From Kamptonema formosum PCC 10802 (GTDB taxonomy: Bacteria > Cyanobacteriota > Cyanobacteriia > Cyanobacteriales > Oscillatoriaceae): DNA of 64,000 nt. The position numbers were made by a program, and so were the translations under genes. The stretch covers positions 4,371,413 to 4,435,412 of the forward strand of contig NZ_KB235948.1 in the NCBI RefSeq assembly GCF_000332335.1, given 5' to 3'. The notes beneath the pieces were generated by a model that had not been told where the DNA came from, did no database searches, and worked only from the letters and a program-made list of their open reading frames with translations. Positions 34,180 to 44,800 of the stretch are shown piece after piece; position 1 is the stretch's first letter; every line of letters starts with the position of its first letter.

Positions 34180-36903
34180 TCAAGTATTCAAGCCTTTCAA
34201 CTGTTTAATAACTAAATCCCTGACGGCTGTAGTCGCCGCAATGGCCATTACCCCCTCTAATTCTTCTGAGTCTAATTTCTGGTTGTCTTCCTCATATTTT
34301 TTCTTTTCCTTCTTTCTGGCGTCTTCAGCAACTTTTTCCAATTCTTCCTTTTTCAGGTTCAGGATGGAGTAGACCTCATTGAGATCCATTTTCAGGATCT
34401 CTTCAGCGGTTAGGGAATACGAGGCGTCTTTTTGCTTAGTAGATTTAAACCGGCTGAAAATGAACTGACTCTCGAGAAGGTTTTTCTTTGCTAGGCGCGA
34501 TAATTCCGCTTGTCTGATGCTCTCACAAATATCCGCATCTTTTATCGGAAGCAATTTATCTGCATATACCTGCTCATCCAGAATAAATTCTAAACGTTCT
34601 TTGGTCTTGCCCTTAGTGTTTTTGATTTCCTTTTTCAGGGATTTGCCATAAGCTTGTACGTCTTCCCCTAGTGCTTTGTTTGGTTTTGCTGGCAAATCAC
34701 TGCCGACCCTTTTAAGGATATCCACTAGGCCGTCGAATTCTTGGTTAAAAATGAATGAATAAATATCTTGATCTGTGAGTAACATCGCTCCTTCTTCTTG
34801 CAAGATATATTTCAGTACGGCTTGTAAGTGTTTCTTGTTTGTGCCGTTGGCGTTATCGATTTTCTGCTTAAGCGTCTCATAGTAAGCAATTCTTTCTGCT
34901 CCTAGCCATCCTGGAGGAATCGCATTTGCAGCATTTGCAGCCTCTTGGAGAGCTGATATCGTCTCGTCGTATTTGCTCTGGGCGTTATCCCGCATGTACT
35001 GTTTAAAGGTCTTAAAACCTACCCGACTCGCCTTAAAACCAGTCGCAATTCCAGCAATAATAGATGCCGGCACTGCGCCTACTCCACTTACCGTTAAGCC
35101 TCCGCTAACAATGCCAGCAGCACCAAGAACCATTTCGATACCCGCATTGGCCTGCCGTTTCACAAGTCTTTCTCTAATGTGCATTAGAGCCTTTTTCTCT
35201 TCTTCGCTTCGCCCTAGTGCTAGTCTGTCAAGCTCCTCTTTCTGCAAACAAGCGCGACTGATTTTGTAAGTATTTCTGAAGATATCCAGCGAACCTGTAA
35301 CTATCCCAGAAACACTGGTAGTATGGCCCAGTAATTCTTTGGCTCCTTCATTTCCAGCAAGCGTTGCTATAGTCTTGCTCAGCCCTAAGGCTTTGGCAGA
35401 AATGCTATTTACAGTTGCAGCGCTTTCAAAGACAGTCTCTATTATTCTATGTGTTTTTAGCTCCCCTTTATATTTGCCCGCTTCAATGTCCTTCATCAAC
35501 TTGGCAACAGCTTCTACTCCCTTTGCTACTTCATTTAACAAGCCAACGCTATCGTTCATCACTGAACTCACGTTACTTTCCATCAGAATTTCTGCGTCTT
35601 TGCTGGCTTGTTCTTTAGAACCAGAGAGAGCCGATTTAATCTTGATGTAGGTATCCGAACGTAGTAGTTTTGTTGCGTTCATCAATTGGGCGGACGTCTT
35701 GATGGTCTGACTGGCCAACTCTCCCGTGGATTTTTTCTCAATTTCTTCTAGGAATTTCGTAGCTTCTTTCACCATTCCAACCAGCTCAATCACTCCTCCA
35801 GCAATATCGGATACAGCTCCTATAACTTGAGACTCTGTATATAAATTTTGCGACTCTAAAATACCCGAAACGCTTTTGGTTGTGTCTGCGCCTATTTTAG
35901 CTCCCTTTATGCCCACATCCAACTTATCTTTTTTCGGGTTTCGGATATCGTCCATCAAACCCCCAATCCCCCCGACAATATTCCCTGCACTGCCCGCTAT
36001 ATTTAGGCCCAGCTGAGCGTTCTCGGAACCTCCTATATTATTAGTTTTAAGGTCTTTTGCCACATTGGTTGTAGTGCCGCCCACAGCACTCCCTACTTTC
36101 AAAAATTCTTGTATCAAGTCCTCTTTCTTAGTTGGCTTAAGTTCACACTGCACAAGTTGGCTCGTCCCACCCTGCTGCACCACATGAGTCAACTCATGAG
36201 CAATTAGCTGCCGTCCTTCCTGACTTCCAGGATTGTATTCTCCCTGGCGGAAGAAAATTTCTTGCCCTGCGGTGAAGGCGCGAGCGTTTAAAGAACGATT
36301 GAGGCGATCGGACTCGGCACCGGCATGTACCCTGACACCGCTGAAGTCCGCTCCTCCAAAAGCTTGCTCCATCTTCTCTCGCAGGGCTTTGGCAAGAGTG
36401 TGTCCGCTACCTTTTTCTCCCTGGATAGACGCTTCGAGTTCTGGGGCGACAGCTCCTCCCTCACCGGCACTTAAGGGCGATACCACCGGCTTTTTCTGCA
36501 GCTGTTGCGCCGGCACTTCTTGGCGCTCAGCGGTGTGGCGCTCACCGGCGACTTCAGTGGTGGGCGCATTTAACCGGCTCGCGACTTCAGCCGCTATCCG
36601 ATCCGCTTCTCGCTCGTACCGATCTCCCGCAGCGCCCAAAGTTAATTTGGCTTGAATGGGAGTGCCACTCTGCGGCAAAAAGGCAGCCATCGAGCCGGAC
36701 AGACCGGCAAATTGCGGTTTGGCTTGGATGGGCGCAGGCGGGTTGCTCTGGCGCTGCGCCTGAATCTGCCGGCTCACCGCCCGGTTGCCAATAGCGGCTT
36801 GCAGCTCCTGCACAGGATGAGCTTGCGGTCCGGCGCTATTTTTTGCCGGTTCCTGAGGGCTTTGTGCCGCTGTTTTGGGTTGGAGATGTCGTTGATGTCC
36901 CAT
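34180..36903 (-). CDS. DUF4157 (eCIS core domain) protein with long helical C-terminal region; candidate injected effector
   Basis: 907 residues. The N-terminal 130 residues are Pro/Gln-rich and include IQAK motifs and DRYEREADRIA, usual before DUF4157. The DUF4157 domain (about 150-250) ends with the zincin motif HELTH (236-240) and VVQQGG. Family knowledge: DUF4157 proteins are the hallmark of eCIS loci and are carried as cargo or carry a toxin C-terminally. Residues 250-907 are overwhelmingly helical with Gly/Ala-rich hydrophobic stretches (for example GAAGIVSGGLTVSGVGAVPA and IAGSAGNIVGGIGGL) that could insert in membranes, and a Lys/Glu-rich coiled coil near the end. I recognise no enzymatic toxin domain there. 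Confidence 0.85.
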   Translation of the reverse strand: MGHQRHLQPKTAAQSPQEPAKNSAGPQAHPVQELQAAIGNRAVSRQIQAQRQSNPPAPIQAKPQFAGLSGSMAAFLPQSGTPIQAKLTLGAAGDRYEREADRIAAEVASRLNAPTTEVAGERHTAERQEVPAQQLQKKPVVSPLSAGEGGAVAPELEASIQGEKGSGHTLAKALREKMEQAFGGADFSGVRVHAGAESDRLNRSLNARAFTAGQEIFFRQGEYNPGSQEGRQLIAHELTHVVQQGGTSQLVQCELKPTKKEDLIQEFLKVGSAVGGTTTNVAKDLKTNNIGGSENAQLGLNIAGSAGNIVGGIGGLMDDIRNPKKDKLDVGIKGAKIGADTTKSVSGILESQNLYTESQVIGAVSDIAGGVIELVGMVKEATKFLEEIEKKSTGELASQTIKTSAQLMNATKLLRSDTYIKIKSALSGSKEQASKDAEILMESNVSSVMNDSVGLLNEVAKGVEAVAKLMKDIEAGKYKGELKTHRIIETVFESAATVNSISAKALGLSKTIATLAGNEGAKELLGHTTSVSGIVTGSLDIFRNTYKISRACLQKEELDRLALGRSEEEKKALMHIRERLVKRQANAGIEMVLGAAGIVSGGLTVSGVGAVPASIIAGIATGFKASRVGFKTFKQYMRDNAQSKYDETISALQEAANAANAIPPGWLGAERIAYYETLKQKIDNANGTNKKHLQAVLKYILQEEGAMLLTDQDIYSFIFNQEFDGLVDILKRVGSDLPAKPNKALGEDVQAYGKSLKKEIKNTKGKTKERLEFILDEQVYADKLLPIKDADICESIRQAELSRLAKKNLLESQFIFSRFKSTKQKDASYSLTAEEILKMDLNEVYSILNLKKEELEKVAEDARKKEKKKYEEDNQKLDSEELEGVMAIAATTAVRDLVIKQLKGLNT

Positions 36904-37052
36904 GATATTTCTCGTCCGCTACTGTCAAGGTTGAATCGGTTGGTTTCTGAAAGGCAACGCTGTCTATATAAATTATACCGTATACAGCTTTATCAGTTGC
37001 CCGCCAAGTAGGGTGGGTTTCGCACTAGGTTTCGCACCCCACCCGCTGAAAA

Positions 37053-37298
37053 TTATGAAGTCGCCGCCTCAAGAAGTGGCCCAATTCTTTCCTGCACCTC
37101 AGGAGATTCCGGCAGTGGGGCGTTCCCCTCGCTGTTGGCTTTGGCCAGTTCTTCTTCCAGCACCTGAATTGCGCCGCTGATGCGCAGGAGTGTCTGTCTC
37201 ACGCTCGCCTGCTGGGCTTCTAAGTCAGACAGCATTTTTTGACCCGCTTCGTATTCTGATTTCAGGGATTGGAGGCGCTGTTCTAGCTGTTCTTTCAT
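37053..37298 (-). CDS. Small coiled-coil protein in the eCIS operon
   Basis: 81 residues from ATG 37298, with GAGGAG upstream. About residues 1-60 have a clean heptad pattern (LEQRLQSLKSEYEAGQKML...) of an amphipathic coiled coil, then an acidic, Pro-containing tail. No family named. Lying between the PAAR-like and DUF4157 genes, it may be an adaptor or chaperone for tip or cargo loading. Too short to be a tape measure for a long tail. Confidence 0.75.
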   Translation of the reverse strand: MKEQLEQRLQSLKSEYEAGQKMLSDLEAQQASVRQTLLRISGAIQVLEEELAKANSEGNAPLPESPEVQERIGPLLEAATS

Positions 37299-37461
37299 AA
37301 GGCAAGACTCCTCTGTATTGTAATTCAAAACAAGGCGTTTCACATTCGAGAAATGACTCCCCCTTTCTTCTCCCCCTCCCCGTTAACGGGGAGGGGGTTG
37401 GGGGGTGGGGTTCCCAGCAGCAAAAATCTGGAATCATCCTGGCGGGAGGCCCACAAAAAGT

Positions 37462-37896
37462 TTAAGTGGCTCTGACTTTCATGTTAGTGGTGATGAAGGT
37501 GCCGGTGCCAGAATACTGGGGGGTGGCGTCGGGGACCGGCGACCCCGGGCCAGGGGGCGGTTGCTGTGCCGGTGCCGTCACTTGAAATTTAGCAGTAAAA
37601 GTGCTGCCTTTGAGCAGCACCGGCTTGCCGCCGGATTTGGCTTTCTTGGCTTTTTGATCTCCGCCCAGAGACTGGATGGATAGGGTTCCCATACCGGGAA
37701 TGGTGTGCTGCGCCGTTATGTAGTTACAGTCGGGAACGATGACTTTTTTCTCGTCCCCATCCACGCAGACCAGCTTGCCGGTGATTTTGCATTTGCCGGT
37801 ACCCGCCAGGGTTCCGGGCTGCACCACCACGGTTGCTTGGCCAAAGGTGGGGTTGAACATGGCTTTGTCGCCGGTAATCAGGATAAAATCCGCCAT
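37462..37896 (-). CDS. Candidate PAAR-like spike-tip protein
   Basis: 144 residues. The first 75 residues are beta-rich with repeated short Gly-turns and two Cys (GKCKITGKLVCVDGDEKK...PDCNY), including a PGMGTLSIQ turn like those of PAAR-type cones. The C-terminal 45 residues have a Pro-rich linker (QQPPPGPGSPVPD) and a beta tail. In Afp/PVC-type clusters the corresponding gene (Afp10) encodes the metal-binding tip that caps the gp5-like spike. No clear HxH zinc pattern here, so the call rests on position, size and composition. Beyond it is 166 bp then the coiled-coil gene. Confidence 0.45.
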   Translation of the reverse strand: MADFILITGDKAMFNPTFGQATVVVQPGTLAGTGKCKITGKLVCVDGDEKKVIVPDCNYITAQHTIPGMGTLSIQSLGGDQKAKKAKSGGKPVLLKGSTFTAKFQVTAPAQQPPPGPGSPVPDATPQYSGTGTFITTNMKVRAT

Positions 37897-37999
37897 TTTA
37901 TCATCCTTTCGCTACAGCTGCTGTTCAATTTTTTCCCCGTTTGGCGCGTTTTTCAGAGCGGTGCGGTACATTTTTATATCCGCAGGCATCCGGGGATCT

Positions 38000-38023
38000 G
38001 AGACGCGATTTATCGCGTCTGTA
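38000..38023. repeat. GAGACGCG palindrome, family R
   Basis: GAGACGCGATTTATCGCGTCTGTAG: stem AGACGCGAT/ATCGCGTCT. Other members are at 52653-52699, 55870-55893 and 63440-63463. Confidence 0.65.
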
Positions 38024-38143
38024 GAAGCAGGGGCTGGTTTAGTAACATACTGGATTTCTGATAGATATCTTGGCTGAGCCCGCCCCTGCTAGAAACCCAT
38101 TTCTCAATCCGATCTGTACCCTCACAACTTGAAAAGCGGGATA

Positions 38144-38280
38144 GGAATCGTGTCACTTTTGAGCCCGGGCTCGAAGTCGAAAGCACCTAAGTGCTATCTT
38201 AAGCCCGCGCAGGCGGGCGAAAGTCTGTCGCAGTAGCTAGAGCCTGGAAACTAGCCAAATAGTAAAAGTAACACGATTGC
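38144..38280. mobile_element. MITE-like element, family B (137 bp) with 8-bp target duplication
   Basis: Left end GGAATCGTGTCACTTTT and right end AAAAGTAACACGATTGC are 17-bp inverted repeats with two mismatches. They are flanked by an exact 8-bp direct repeat, GCGGGATA, at 38136-38143 and 38281-38288. Inside are small hairpins such as GCCCGC-GCAG-GCGGGC and GCAC-CTAA-GTGC, and no coding frame. This is the structure of a non-autonomous insertion element from an IS family that makes 8-bp duplications; the parent family is not identified. It sits between the fibre and PAAR-like genes, in the eCIS operon. Confidence 0.75.
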
Positions 38281-38321
38281 GCGGGATATCTGTCAGCGGC
38301 TGAGAATTAAAAGCTCAGCGC

Positions 38322-40229
38322 TTACCGGGTGCCAATTGCAATAAATTCAAATCGCCTATCAGCCGCACCACCGTTACCGTCCCCACATTTAAGCCGGCAT
38401 TTACTTGTGGAAACAGCAATGACTACAGCGTTGTCACGGGTATCAGCTCCGGTGCTAGTGAAATCGTCAGCATCGGGATAATGTTGAGTCACGACAACTG
38501 TTGGTTTGGCAGAAAACGATGCAGTGAAGTTGATGTCATATACCCCTGTACTAACCTTTGATACCGTAAAACCCGAGCCACTGTCAATGCCTCCCGAGGG
38601 CCTTACCGCACCGCGTATGATGCGAAGAACTTCAGAGCCAACGGCTGCATAATAGCCATTCACTTTGAGATTGCCGGCGACCTCTAACTTTTCGGTGGGA
38701 GCATTTGTGCCGATGCCGACATTGCCATCTCTTTTGAGAATAATTCCGTTCCCCCAGGACCAATTTCCATCACTATTGTCATGGGTGATTTGCAAAAAGT
38801 CGCCCGATAAACCATTGCGGGTGTGAATGATAAATTTTTGGTTGTTGGTTTCGTTAAAAAGGATATCCCCAACCACATGAAGTCTTCCACCTGGATTCGC
38901 AGTGCCAATGCCGACAAAGCCATCCTTAATGGCCATCTGGACTGCGCCGCCGGTGCCCGCATTGAGTTCGGCGTCATTATGGGAACCGCCTTTATACCAG
39001 GCAAAGTTTTTATCCGTGCGAAAATACTGCGTGCCGCCCTGCACCCCGATGCCATAACCTTGCTGCCACAAATTAATCATCTGCCTGACTGTGCTGCCAA
39101 AGCTGAGATTGCCACTGGCTGTTGTGATGCCGCCGCTGCCCACGGATAAAGAGTTAACCGTAAAGCTGCCCGCAGTGAAAGCGCCAGTAATGTTGGCACT
39201 GGCTGCCGTAATGCTGCCGCTGGCTTTGATATTCCCCGCAACTTCTAACTTTTCGGTGGGAGAAGCAGTGCCAATGCCGGCGTTGCCGTTTGTCGTGAGA
39301 TTGCCGCTAATCGTGGCACCGGCTGCCGTAATGCTGCCACTGGCTTTGATATTCCCCGCAATTTCTAATTTTTCGGTGGGAGAAGCTGTGCCAATGCCGG
39401 CGTTGCCGTTTGTCGTGAGATTGCCGCTAATCGTGGCACCGGCTGCCGTAATGCTGCCACTGGCTTTGATATTCCCCGCAATTTCTAACTTTTCGGTGGG
39501 AGAAGCTGTGCCAATGCCGGCGTTGCCGGTTGTCGTGAGATTGCCACTGATGGTGGCACTCCCTGCCGTAATGCTGCCACTCCCAAGAGAGAGACTGTTA
39601 CTGGTGAGGCTGCCGCTAACTTTCAGAGATCCCGTGACGTTCAAATCGCCGGTGAGAACCGCTAAATTGCTAGCGCTGTCGCCCCCAGAACGCAGGGTCG
39701 GGCCATTTCCGCCGCCGGCTGGCAGGTAAACTCCCGAATACTGGCGCACTGTGCTGTCAACTTTAACTAGGCCATCTTTATCAACGCTCAGCTTTGCCAG
39801 CTTCACAGATTCCGGCGGATCGGGATCTCCTTCTGCAACGACTGCAATCAGCGGCTTTTCATGCCAGCGCCGGTTGCCTTCGCTCCCCTCCTGCGCCTTA
39901 TCTGACTCTACCTCTTGGTAGGAAATAAACAGGTTTACCGTTAGATTTCTGTTGCCAGCTACGGAAACATTTCCCGGTTCGGCTAGAACAATCAGCCGGC
40001 CTTTGGGGTCAACTGCTGTGCCGGCAGCTACGCTGACGGTATCGGCTGCGGTTGAAGTTACCCCCACACCTTCGCTAATCCCCGAAACCTGGAGAATCCG
40101 GCTGAGCCGGCGCTGCCGGTCAATGTGATATTTCTGTTCGTCGATAAAGTCCTGGTCTTTTAAAAACTGACCGTCGAAGTAGCGGAGCCTCTTTTCAACA
40201 TATTCCGGTTGCTGGTAATTAGCTGCCAT
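38322..40229 (-). CDS. eCIS tail-fibre-like protein with tandem 40-residue repeats
   Basis: 635 residues from ATG 40229, with GGAGAACGG upstream; an earlier in-frame ATG would overlap the preceding gene. The N-terminal 130 residues (YVEKRLRYFDGQFLKDQDF, then GVGVTSTAADTVSVAAGTA) form the baseplate-attachment part found in eCIS fibres. The middle is repeat-built: GNAGIGTASPTEKLEIAGNI units of 40 residues, three tandem copies at 39241-39600, and a more distant one near 38680-38740. These GIGT-T-KL-V motifs are typical of trimeric phage fibres. The C-terminal 80 residues (VVTQHYPDADDF) are probably the receptor-binding tip. A shift in repeat number would change fibre length. Confidence 0.8.
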   Translation of the reverse strand: MAANYQQPEYVEKRLRYFDGQFLKDQDFIDEQKYHIDRQRRLSRILQVSGISEGVGVTSTAADTVSVAAGTAVDPKGRLIVLAEPGNVSVAGNRNLTVNLFISYQEVESDKAQEGSEGNRRWHEKPLIAVVAEGDPDPPESVKLAKLSVDKDGLVKVDSTVRQYSGVYLPAGGGNGPTLRSGGDSASNLAVLTGDLNVTGSLKVSGSLTSNSLSLGSGSITAGSATISGNLTTTGNAGIGTASPTEKLEIAGNIKASGSITAAGATISGNLTTNGNAGIGTASPTEKLEIAGNIKASGSITAAGATISGNLTTNGNAGIGTASPTEKLEVAGNIKASGSITAASANITGAFTAGSFTVNSLSVGSGGITTASGNLSFGSTVRQMINLWQQGYGIGVQGGTQYFRTDKNFAWYKGGSHNDAELNAGTGGAVQMAIKDGFVGIGTANPGGRLHVVGDILFNETNNQKFIIHTRNGLSGDFLQITHDNSDGNWSWGNGIILKRDGNVGIGTNAPTEKLEVAGNLKVNGYYAAVGSEVLRIIRGAVRPSGGIDSGSGFTVSKVSTGVYDINFTASFSAKPTVVVTQHYPDADDFTSTGADTRDNAVVIAVSTSKCRLKCGDGNGGAADRRFEFIAIGTR

Positions 40230-40260
40230 TTCCGTTCTCCTGCGTAATGTTTGTTCTGGC

Positions 40261-40893
40261 TCAGCGAATTGTTGTGGTGCCCAGCAGGGTCGTCCTCCCC
40301 ACAATTATCCCTTTGGCCAAATCATTATTTTTGATTTGCATGGTGGAGAGCAGTACCTGGAGCCTGTAAAACGTGTGCGCCGGCTTCTGCAAGTCCAAAA
40401 TTGTTTTGGCTATCTGCTGCTGTCGCCGCAGATTTTGCGGGTCGCGCTCGCTCAACGTTATATCAACTTGGAAATAGTGAGCCGGCAGGTCGAACTCATA
40501 AATCTTAACTTCCTCTCGGGTGTAAAGTTCTAACAATCTCTTCACCCCTGCCTTCGTCCCCCTCAGGCGGTACAAAGTCGCAATATTGCCGATAAACTGG
40601 CGCTTGAAACTTTCATCCCAGTCCTCCCGCAGGCTGGCGGCCACCCAACTGGCAAGCCAGGGCAAAAAATCCGCTGGAGTTTTCTCCGCATTAAAGTAAG
40701 TGTCGATCCGGTCTAGGTACTCTTCTAAACCGTACTGTTCTGGAATTATATCATCGGGTTCCCCTGGCGTCAAGCCGGTTAAAATCCGCTCCATCGCCAG
40801 CAGGAACCGCCCGACAAACGCATCCGATTGCAGGTGGGCCGGCAGGTACTGCAAATAACTGCTTAAGCGGCCCGATTGGCTATTTTCTGTCAT
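40261..40893 (-). CDS. Phage tail protein, P2 gpI/TIGR02242-like, baseplate
   Basis: 210 residues. The N-terminus [27 protein letters not shown] and the conserved [22 protein letters not shown] plus [17 protein letters not shown] are the signature of the TIGR02242 tail protein found in eCIS gene sets. The protein links baseplate wedge to fibres by analogy. It overlaps the preceding baseplate gene by 14 bp (start 40893, upstream gene ends 40880), so translation is probably coupled. Confidence 0.85.
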   Translation of the reverse strand: MTENSQSGRLSSYLQYLPAHLQSDAFVGRFLLAMERILTGLTPGEPDDIIPEQYGLEEYLDRIDTYFNAEKTPADFLPWLASWVAASLREDWDESFKRQFIGNIATLYRLRGTKAGVKRLLELYTREEVKIYEFDLPAHYFQVDITLSERDPQNLRRQQQIAKTILDLQKPAHTFYRLQVLLSTMQIKNNDLAKGIIVGRTTLLGTTTIR

Positions 40894-41842
40894 GGATTTG
40901 CCAAGCCTCCATTACGGTAAACTCGCCTGCAACTGCTGCAACCAACTGATAGTCCCGAAGCACAATCTGCTTGACCGTACCTTCCGGGGAAATTGCCGTG
41001 GCTTTCGATGTATCCACTAGCTCCAAATTTACTTTCTCAACATAGTCCACACCGGCAACCCCATCCAGCAATTCGTAAACTTCAGAAACATAGACGCTGC
41101 GGCCCAAAGGCCAGCCGGTGCTATCCGCGCCACCCTTGAGAGGGTGAAAGAAATTTGTGATGATTTCCCTAACCCGCTTGCTCACCTCTTCCTTTCCCGC
41201 ACCTTCTTGCAGAATTAGCGTCGCCCCAATCTTAATTTTCACATATTCAGGCCCGACAACATCGTGGCGTGCGGTGAGCAACCGCCGTTCGTCGAAAAAC
41301 CGCCACAAAGCCGCCAGCAGTGCCGGTGATGGTTGGGGCGTAGCTTCTGTGTCTGGCGCGTCTGGAACCACCACCAAGCTGATATGTCCGGGAGCCTTTT
41401 CCAATCGTTTTTCTGCGTTATCCAGCCCCAGGTTGCGCTCCGGAAAGCATCGCGCCCGCTTAATTTTGCCGAATAACTTTGCCTCATGGGTCTGATTCCA
41501 GTCTTCTGTGGCCAAGCGCTCAAAATCCTCGCAAGTCACCGCCCGGTAGGGCTTTCGCAAATCGGCAACGGTTTTGCGAATTGCCGCCTGCAACTCGCCC
41601 TCCAGTTTCCATTTTGGCCCGTTCAGCAGCTGCAGAAACGTTTCGATATTCTTATCGGGCACTTGATTGACCCGATAGAGTGCCATTTCCGTCAGCCAAG
41701 CCAGCAACTCAATCAAAATAATGCCGGTATCCGTTGGGTTGTGGTCTGTCCATTCCGGACACTCAATAGGAATCTGGGAGCGGGCTGACTCCACCAAGTC
41801 CGCATAAGTGCGGTCGTCGAGATTGGGTAAGGGTAGCGGCAT
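40880..41842 (-). CDS. Baseplate J/gp47-like protein, smaller paralogue
   Basis: 320 residues. Begins [21 protein letters not shown], then [35 protein letters not shown], characteristic of TIGR02243-type putative baseplate assembly proteins, and a C-terminal wedge domain with [14 protein letters not shown] and [21 protein letters not shown]. It corresponds to Afp12-type baseplate wedge proteins. The upstream, larger paralogue stops one base before this start (41844/41842), so the two are tightly coupled. Confidence 0.88.
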   Translation of the reverse strand: MPLPLPNLDDRTYADLVESARSQIPIECPEWTDHNPTDTGIILIELLAWLTEMALYRVNQVPDKNIETFLQLLNGPKWKLEGELQAAIRKTVADLRKPYRAVTCEDFERLATEDWNQTHEAKLFGKIKRARCFPERNLGLDNAEKRLEKAPGHISLVVVPDAPDTEATPQPSPALLAALWRFFDERRLLTARHDVVGPEYVKIKIGATLILQEGAGKEEVSKRVREIITNFFHPLKGGADSTGWPLGRSVYVSEVYELLDGVAGVDYVEKVNLELVDTSKATAISPEGTVKQIVLRDYQLVAAVAGEFTVMEAWQIHDRK

Positions 41843-41843
41843 T

Positions 41844-44800
41844 TCAAGCTCCTCCTCCAGGGGAAATTAGGCTGATTTGATGCGTGCCCGAATAAATCAA
41901 AAACCTGTCCCGCCGGTCAGCTGCGATTTTTTCAAAATCTTGGGAGGCATTAATGACGAGAGAATCAACGTACTTCACTCCCTCAACTTTTTGCAATATG
42001 GCATACAAATCTGACTCGTGCGGGCGGCGGCCAAAGGCCCAGCCCTGACCGTCCGCCCCGCCCGTCAGCGGGTGCAGGAATTTGACCAGGGCATTCGCTG
42101 CTGCGTCCTTCACCTCATCAGCTCTTTCCACCAATACAGGAACAATTGTAGCATTTACAGTCACCTTAACCCAGTCGGGTTCAGTGACTCGCAAATCAAC
42201 ACAAGGGGCGCAGCGCTCGCGGATATAACTCCCAATGCACTCCAGCAAACTCAGATTTGGAGTCGGCTGGCCTAATGTGGGAATGCGCGGCACTATCAGC
42301 AATTCTATTATACCAGCATCTCTCACCCTTGTATAAGGGTTATTTTGACTGGCCGTTTTTTGGCCTGCGGCTAGAAATTCTCCGCTCTTAGAACCTGTAG
42401 GGTAGGTAATTTTTATTTTAGCGGTTACCTGCATGGACTCTCCCAAGTTAACCAGGGTGACGCTCCACTCTTTGCCGGCACTGAACTGCTCCTCTGTCAC
42501 GGTATAGCTCATGGCAGGTTTATTGCGATTCAACTGCTTGGAAGCGTAGGGATTTGACTGTCCCGGACCGCTGATTTTCCCCTCTACTGTCAGGTTGGTC
42601 GGCAGCGAACTCAGTTCGACTTTAATCTCTCCTGGCGCATCAAGATTAATCTGGTAAATTGGCAGCCACTGCAAGCCATCAATGGGATTGAAGTGAGGGG
42701 TAATGGCGCGAACGCGGGCCACTTCTGTTGAGGCTTCCAGCGCTAAATCCTCCATATCTTCCACCGTTACCGCCCGCCCCCGGTGGCGCAGCGCCTTTGG
42801 CCCCCGCTCTTTCACCGCCTCCAAAGACTCTCCCTCCGCCCCACCGGCAGCTGCTTCCAGGTTGGTGACGCTATCCACATAAGGCACCGTGGTCTTGAGT
42901 TCGCTAACCGTCAGGGCGGGCCGGTTGCCCCGCACCCCGCCGCCGCTGCGGTAGGGAGCGAGGCGAATATTATTGCGCCCTTGGGGCGGGATCGTCCCCT
43001 GCAGGCCATCGCCAAAGCGCACCTCCCCGGCGAGCCGGTCGAGGACGTAGTGCCGGTCGCGTGGCCCAGAGCCATAGAAATCCGCCACCTCGTGCCAAAC
43101 CACCCAGGCACCTCCCACCTGTCCCGCCTCATCCTGGACGCCGACAATCGCACCGGCACCCTCCAGTTTTTCAATCGCCGCCTGTTCCGCTGGCGAGGGG
43201 AGTGCCGGTTCGAGGACTTGCAGCCGCTGGCCCAGCAGCACCGGCACTTGGGCCGTGCGGTAAGTTTGGCCGGGGTTGCCATCGCTTGAGCCCAATATCT
43301 CCTCGGCCACCGTCACCGCCTGAGAGGCCCACATTGTATTGGTCAGCACCCGCCGCAACCGGGGAGGCACCAGGAACTGGCCGCTCTCCCACCTGGCCCT
43401 CAGCCAGTAGAGGGACTGGCCAAACTCAGCCCGGGGAGTGAAGTCCCCTGGCCCAACAAACCGCACCAGCCCGTTTTTGCTCAAGGCGTCCGTTTCATCC
43501 TCAACCCCCAGACGAGCCCAGCCGGCAGGGCTGGCGTATTCCCAAACCACCCGCGCCGGTGCTGTTACCGGATTCGCCTTTGCGATTTCCCCGGGAAGTG
43601 GCGGCTCTACCCCAGCGTAGAGGGCGACAGGCCGGTTGGCAAAAGCCCTGTCAAATCCCAGGTATAGCGCTGGATTTGCATCCGCTGTCGGACTGAAAGG
43701 CTGGAAACTCTTCCCATCCTGCATCTGCTCATAAGCAAAATCGTTGTAAGTCTGGCAAGCGGTCAGGGGAATTTCCTCAGATGTATAAGTATATTTGAGC
43801 TTAATAGATTGCAGCGATGGCGGTGCGACGCTGCCCCCTTCTTGTTGATAATTGCCTTTCATAAGTCTCGCCCGCACCCAGTAATTCGTCACACCGCTGA
43901 CTGTTGCCGGTTGCATCTGCGAGGGCAGGGTAAATGTTATATTCCCGTCTTTGGTGAAGGCTTGGGTTCCGTCGCTAAAATTTGCCTGACCGCTAACTTT
44001 AGAGTTATTAACGCTAGACCTTCCTAGGGTTTCCCAGCTGGAACCGCTATACGCTTCCCAGACAATTTCCGCGCCGCCGGTTTTACTGATAGGCAAATCG
44101 CTGACTTTCATTTCTACCGTGACCCCAGCAGCCGGTTTGGCAAACACTTCTTGGCAGGCGATGTAAAAAGTATCGTTAAAGCGCGGCTGTTCACCCAACG
44201 GGTAGAAATCCTTGCTGAGATCCAGAGTGCCGGCGTTGGAGAAACAAAAGTCAGGCGCTATTAAATTATTTTCTGTGACCGCAACCTTAATCCTAATGCT
44301 ATTAACAGACGGCCAAGACTGGCTGGAAGAAATCGCGGCCTTCAAACCAACCCGCAGCCAAGCCGCTTCTATGCCGCTGACGGTTTTTCGTGCCGGTGCC
44401 TGCAGGTTATTAATTTGGACTTGCCACTTATTGTTTTGCCCGCTATTATAGGTGATTGATGGCTGGAATTCCTTCCCCTTTAGGCCATCCCAGGAGGACC
44501 AAATGAGGGAGGACGCTTTGTTGATATCGTTATTTTGAGAGAAATCAATATTCAGGGTGACAGTGTTAGTTTTGGGCAGGGTCGTGAAAAGCGAATCGCA
44601 CGCCATGTACAGGTAGTGCTCGACGATCTGGCTGCCACTAAATGCTGGAAAAGCTGCATCCGATTTGCCGGTTGCTTCTGGGGTGCAGTCGCTGTATTTG
44701 TCCGCCGCAGGTTCGCGGACAAAAACGGCTTGCAGCTGCGCCGCAGTCAGAACCAAATCCCGTTCCGTCTCGAAAACCACCTCTTCTTCTTCCCCTGCTG

